From the NCBI RefSeq assembly GCF_009617755.1, contig NZ_BGZH01000001.1, positions 558,001-622,000 of the forward strand: a DNA stretch of 64,000 nt, read 5' to 3'. The notes beneath the pieces are model-generated. The model worked only from the letters and a program-made list of their open reading frames with translations, made no database searches and was not told the origin of the DNA. Shown here piece by piece: positions 61,222 to 64,000 of the stretch. A program made the translations under genes and the position numbers. Position 1 is the stretch's first letter. Each line of letters begins with the position of its first letter. This DNA comes from Marinobacter salsuginis. GTDB taxonomy: Bacteria > Pseudomonadota > Gammaproteobacteria > Pseudomonadales > Oleiphilaceae.

Positions 61222-62709
61222 ATGGATGCATCGCACTTGCCACTGCACTACCAATCCGCCCATGACCTTTTGGCGCAGCTGGAGGCGGGCAGTCTGACCA
61301 GCGAAGCCCTTACCACAGCAATTCTGGACCAGATCCGGAAGCACAATCCCGCTATCAATGCCGTTGTGACCCTGGATGAACAGCGGGCACTCGCCAACGC
61401 CCGTCAGGCCGATGAACAACGGGCAGCTAACGCGGTGAAAGGCCCTCTCCATGGACTGCCGCTTACCCTCAAGGACACCTGGGAAGTGGCTGGTATGACT
61501 TGCACCGCAGGCGCGCCGGCCCTTAGAAACCACAACCCGGAATACCACGCTGATGTTGTGCAGAAGCTGGAAGACGCCGGCGCCATTATTCTGGGCAAGA
61601 CCAATGTCCCCATCTACGCCACGGACCTCCAGAGCTACAACAAGCTGTTCGGGGTCACCAACAACCCCCACAACCCGGCTCACACTCCGGGGGGCTCCTC
61701 GGGCGGCGCAGCGGCTGCTCTGGCCGCTGGCATGACGCCCCTCGAAGTGGGCAGCGACCTGGCCGGCTCCATTCGCACACCGGCCCATTTTTGTGGTGTG
61801 TTCGGCCACAAGCCAACCCGCTCCCTGGTCTCGTTTCGGGGCCACATTCCCGGACCGCCCGGCACCCAATCCCGGCCCGACCTGGCCGAGGGCGGCCCAA
61901 TGGCGCGCAGCGCCCGGGATCTGGAGCTTTTGCTAAAAGTCATTGCCGGGCCACGGCCAGCCGAAGAACGCAGCTGGACGCTTCAAATGGCGCCGTCAGC
62001 GCTTCAAAGCCTCGACCAGGCTAGGGTTGGTTTGTGGCTGGTAGATCCCCTGTGCCCGGTAGAGCAGGAACTCACCGAAGGCTATCAGGCCCTGGGAAAA
62101 TCACTGGCAGAGCGGGGCGCACTCGTCACCGAAGTGAAGCATCCATTACTGAGCCTTGAGCATATCCTGCCCGCTTACTTCAACCTGCTCGGCACTCTGC
62201 TCAGTACCTCCCTGAAACCTGTGCAGCGCCGGCAAATGAAATGGATCGCGCGACTCGAACCCTGGCTCAAATTCCTGGGCCCGATGACACCATTTATTGG
62301 TGAATACGGTAGGGGCGTGAACCAGCCTGTGTACCAGTGGATGGCCTGGAGCGAAATGCGGGAGAAAATGCGCGCCGAAATCGAATCCCTGTTTCAGGAA
62401 GTGGACGTTCTGCTGACGCCGGTCACACCAACCACCGCCATCCGACATGACCACACCCACCCAGTCTTCAAACGCCGAATCACCGTCGCCGGCCAGCCAA
62501 GGGCCTACATGGACCAGTTCTGCTGGATCGCCTTCGCCACCCTGCTGGGGCTGCCCGCCACCTCCGTGCCCATCGGACGAACGCAAGAAGGCCTGCCTTT
62601 CAATGTTCAGGTAATCGGTGCACCGGGGATGGATCTGACTACGATCGGGTTTGCGGGACTGCTGGAAGACGCGGGACTGGCGGGATTTGTCCAGCCAGAG
62701 GGATTTTGA
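61222..62709 (+). CDS. Amidase-signature enzyme
   Basis: 495 aa. The Ser-cis-Ser-Lys triad is complete: Lys84 (LTLKDTWEVAGM), cis-Ser159 (GGSSGGAAA) and Ser183 (LAGSIRTPAHFCG). It hydrolyses carboxamides; the exact substrate cannot be read from sequence. It begins 45 bases after the voltage-sensor gene on the same strand. It is not GatA: no gatB/gatC genes are seen and the C-terminal part differs. Confidence 0.9.
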   Translation: MDASHLPLHYQSAHDLLAQLEAGSLTSEALTTAILDQIRKHNPAINAVVTLDEQRALANARQADEQRAANAVKGPLHGLPLTLKDTWEVAGMTCTAGAPALRNHNPEYHADVVQKLEDAGAIILGKTNVPIYATDLQSYNKLFGVTNNPHNPAHTPGGSSGGAAAALAAGMTPLEVGSDLAGSIRTPAHFCGVFGHKPTRSLVSFRGHIPGPPGTQSRPDLAEGGPMARSARDLELLLKVIAGPRPAEERSWTLQMAPSALQSLDQARVGLWLVDPLCPVEQELTEGYQALGKSLAERGALVTEVKHPLLSLEHILPAYFNLLGTLLSTSLKPVQRRQMKWIARLEPWLKFLGPMTPFIGEYGRGVNQPVYQWMAWSEMREKMRAEIESLFQEVDVLLTPVTPTTAIRHDHTHPVFKRRITVAGQPRAYMDQFCWIAFATLLGLPATSVPIGRTQEGLPFNVQVIGAPGMDLTTIGFAGLLEDAGLAGFVQPEGF

Positions 62710-62730
62710 AAACGCGGAAGTAAAAACGAG

Positions 62731-62752
62731 AAAAGCCCGCAAAAGCGGGCTT
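62731..62752 (-). terminator. Intrinsic terminator after tRNA-fMet
   Basis: Minus strand AAGCCCGC, loop TTTT, GCGGGCTT, then TTCTCGTTTTT. The 8-bp stem is at 62733-62740 and 62745-62752. It follows the tRNA by 11 bases and ends that short transcript; the plus strand lacks a T-run. Confidence 0.8.
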
Positions 62753-62763
62753 GACTTCAATAG

Positions 62764-62840
<77 letters not shown>

Positions 62841-62939
62841 TCAAACTGGTTGTTTCTCAGGGAACCCCTGATCAACGTGGCGCGCATGATAAGGGGTGTG
62901 ATCGACACTGTCAAAGGAAAGTTCCGGGTTTAACCAAAC

Positions 62940-64000
62940 CTACCTCTCCAGAATCGCAGTAACCCCCTGGCCACCCGCAGCGCAGATGGAAATAAGGCCC
63001 CGACCGCTGCCCTTCTCCTCCAGCAACTTGGCCAGAGTCGCAACAATGCGGGCACCGGTGGCCGCAAAGGGATGGCCGGTCGCCAGGCTACTGCCTTTCA
63101 CATTGAGTTTGTCACGGTCAATGCTACCCATGGGCTTGTCCAGACCCAGGCGCTCCTTGCAGAAAGCCGGATCCTCCCAGGCTTTCAGAGTGCAAAGGAC
63201 CTGGGCGGCAAAGGCTTCATGGATTTCATAGAAATCGAAATCCTGCAGTGTCAGCCCAGCCTTCTCCAGCATCCGGGGTACCGCATAGGCAGGCGCCATC
63301 AGCAGGCCTTCCTTCTTGTCCACGAAATCTACCGCCGCAACCTCCGAGAACGTCAACCAGGCCTTGACCTCATAGTTGTTGGCCTTGGCCCATTCCTCAC
63401 TGGCCAGCAGCACGCAAGACGCGCCATCCGTCAGCGCCGTGCTGTTGGCCGCAGTCATGGTACCGTTTTCCCGATCAAAAACCGGCTTGAGCGTCGCCAG
63501 CTTCTCCAACGAGGTATCCGGCCGCAGAATGTTGTCCTTTTCCAAACCTGCCATCGGCGTCATCAAGTCGTTGAAGAAACCTTCCTCATAGGCCTTGGCC
63601 AGCTTCTGATGGCTCTCGAAGGCCAGCTTATCTTGATCCTCCCGGGCAATGTCCCACTCCTTCGCCGTCACCTGGGCATGCTCGCCCATCGACATGCCAG
63701 TGCGGGGCTCGCCATTTTCAGGAACCTCCGGCTTGAGATGCCCCGGCCGGAACCGCCCCAGAATCTTCAGCCGCTCGCCCGCAGTCTTGGCCCGGTTCAA
63801 ATCCAGCAAAATCTCCCGGAGCCCCTCACCCACGCCAATCGGCGCATCGGATGTGGTGTCGGTTCCACCGGCGATGCCACACTCGATTTGCCGCAGGGCA
63901 ATCTTGTTGGCCACCAGAATCGCCGCCTCCAGCCCCGTGCCACAGGCCTGCTGGATATCATAAGCCGGAGTCTCCGGAGCCAATCCACAGCTCATCACCG
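62940..64000 (-). CDS. Acetyl-CoA C-acyltransferase (thiolase), 5' end cut by window edge
   Basis: 353 codons visible, with stop at 62940-62942; typical thiolases have 390-440 aa, so about 40-80 N-terminal residues lie outside. The nucleophile Cys is in QQACGTGLEA, the His in YEIHEAFAAQ, and the second active Cys in ICAAGGQG; GHPFAATGARI is the CoA-loop motif. Likely a FadI/FadA-type fatty acid beta-oxidation thiolase; no fadB/fadJ is in view. Frame is open to the last base. Confidence 0.9.
   Translation of the reverse strand, partial: VMSCGLAPETPAYDIQQACGTGLEAAILVANKIALRQIECGIAGGTDTTSDAPIGVGEGLREILLDLNRAKTAGERLKILGRFRPGHLKPEVPENGEPRTGMSMGEHAQVTAKEWDIAREDQDKLAFESHQKLAKAYEEGFFNDLMTPMAGLEKDNILRPDTSLEKLATLKPVFDRENGTMTAANSTALTDGASCVLLASEEWAKANNYEVKAWLTFSEVAAVDFVDKKEGLLMAPAYAVPRMLEKAGLTLQDFDFYEIHEAFAAQVLCTLKAWEDPAFCKERLGLDKPMGSIDRDKLNVKGSSLATGHPFAATGARIVATLAKLLEEKGSGRGLISICAAGGQGVTAILER

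Overview
The window reads as a chromosomal segment of a marine gammaproteobacterium close to Marinobacter (order Pseudomonadales/Alteromonadales). This is an inference from gene content: a Pseudomonas-type polar flagellar and chemotaxis supercluster (fleQ, fleSR, flhF-fleN-fliA, cheYZAB, motCD, parC-parP) followed by ccm genes, a lexA-sulA pair with the small neighbours seen in pseudomonads, moderate-to-high GC, and a lone tRNA-fMet. No search was run. Nearly all the flagellar and chemotaxis genes lie on the minus strand.

Layout. 1-4.8 kb: cytochrome c maturation genes ccmA-F on the minus strand; ccmF runs off the left edge. 5.0-6.7 kb, plus strand: a second FliK-like protein and a small stand-alone FlhB C-terminal-domain protein. 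6.7-22.2 kb, minus strand: in transcription order flhF, fleN, fliA, cheY, cheZ, cheA, cheB, motC, motD, parC, parP, cheW, a DUF2802 membrane protein, an unusual PCMT-like methyltransferase fused to a GspE/PilB-type ATPase, and an orphan MoxR-type AAA+ ATPase. flhA (22.2-24.4 kb) heads this block. 24.6-27.4 kb, plus strand: upp, uraA and an LCM-type methyltransferase, set between flhA and flhB. 27.4-27.8 kb: a 466-base gene-free gap with two long perfect-stem hairpin elements in inverted orientation around a REP-like doublet. 27.8-43.2 kb, minus strand: fliEFGHIJ, an HsbA-HsbR-HptB partner-switching/phosphorelay module, fliK, fliLMNOPQR and flhB. 43.4-48.2 kb, minus strand: fleS-fleR, fleQ and a FliT-position protein. 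48.2-64 kb is no longer flagellar: a DUF1329 protein, two conserved small proteins, sulA-lexA, an amidoligase/class I glutamine amidotransferase pair, a SIMPL-domain protein, tamA-tamB, a voltage-sensor-like membrane protein, an amidase, tRNA-fMet and a 5'-truncated thiolase.

How it works together. FleQ (AAA+, with the LFRS motif tied to c-di-GMP) should activate sigma-54 promoters. I could read sigma-54 -24/-12 elements with exact GG-N10-GC spacing upstream of fleS, fliE, fliK, fliL and flhA, which matches a class II/III cascade: FleQ to FleSR and the basal body/export genes, with FliA and its partner FleN for the late classes. FlhF and FleN set polar position and number of flagella. ParC and ParP should place the CheA/CheW array at the pole; the CheA linker carries three copies of a 17-residue motif that could be its docking site.

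Least explained parts: (1) DUF2802, PCMT-GspE fusion and MoxR at the tail of the chemotaxis operon; (2) the amidoligase-GATase pair; (3) the protein with a voltage-sensor-like S1-S4 and no visible pore; (4) the nested hairpin/REP array between flhB and the methyltransferase; (5) the extra FliK-like/FlhB-C pair.
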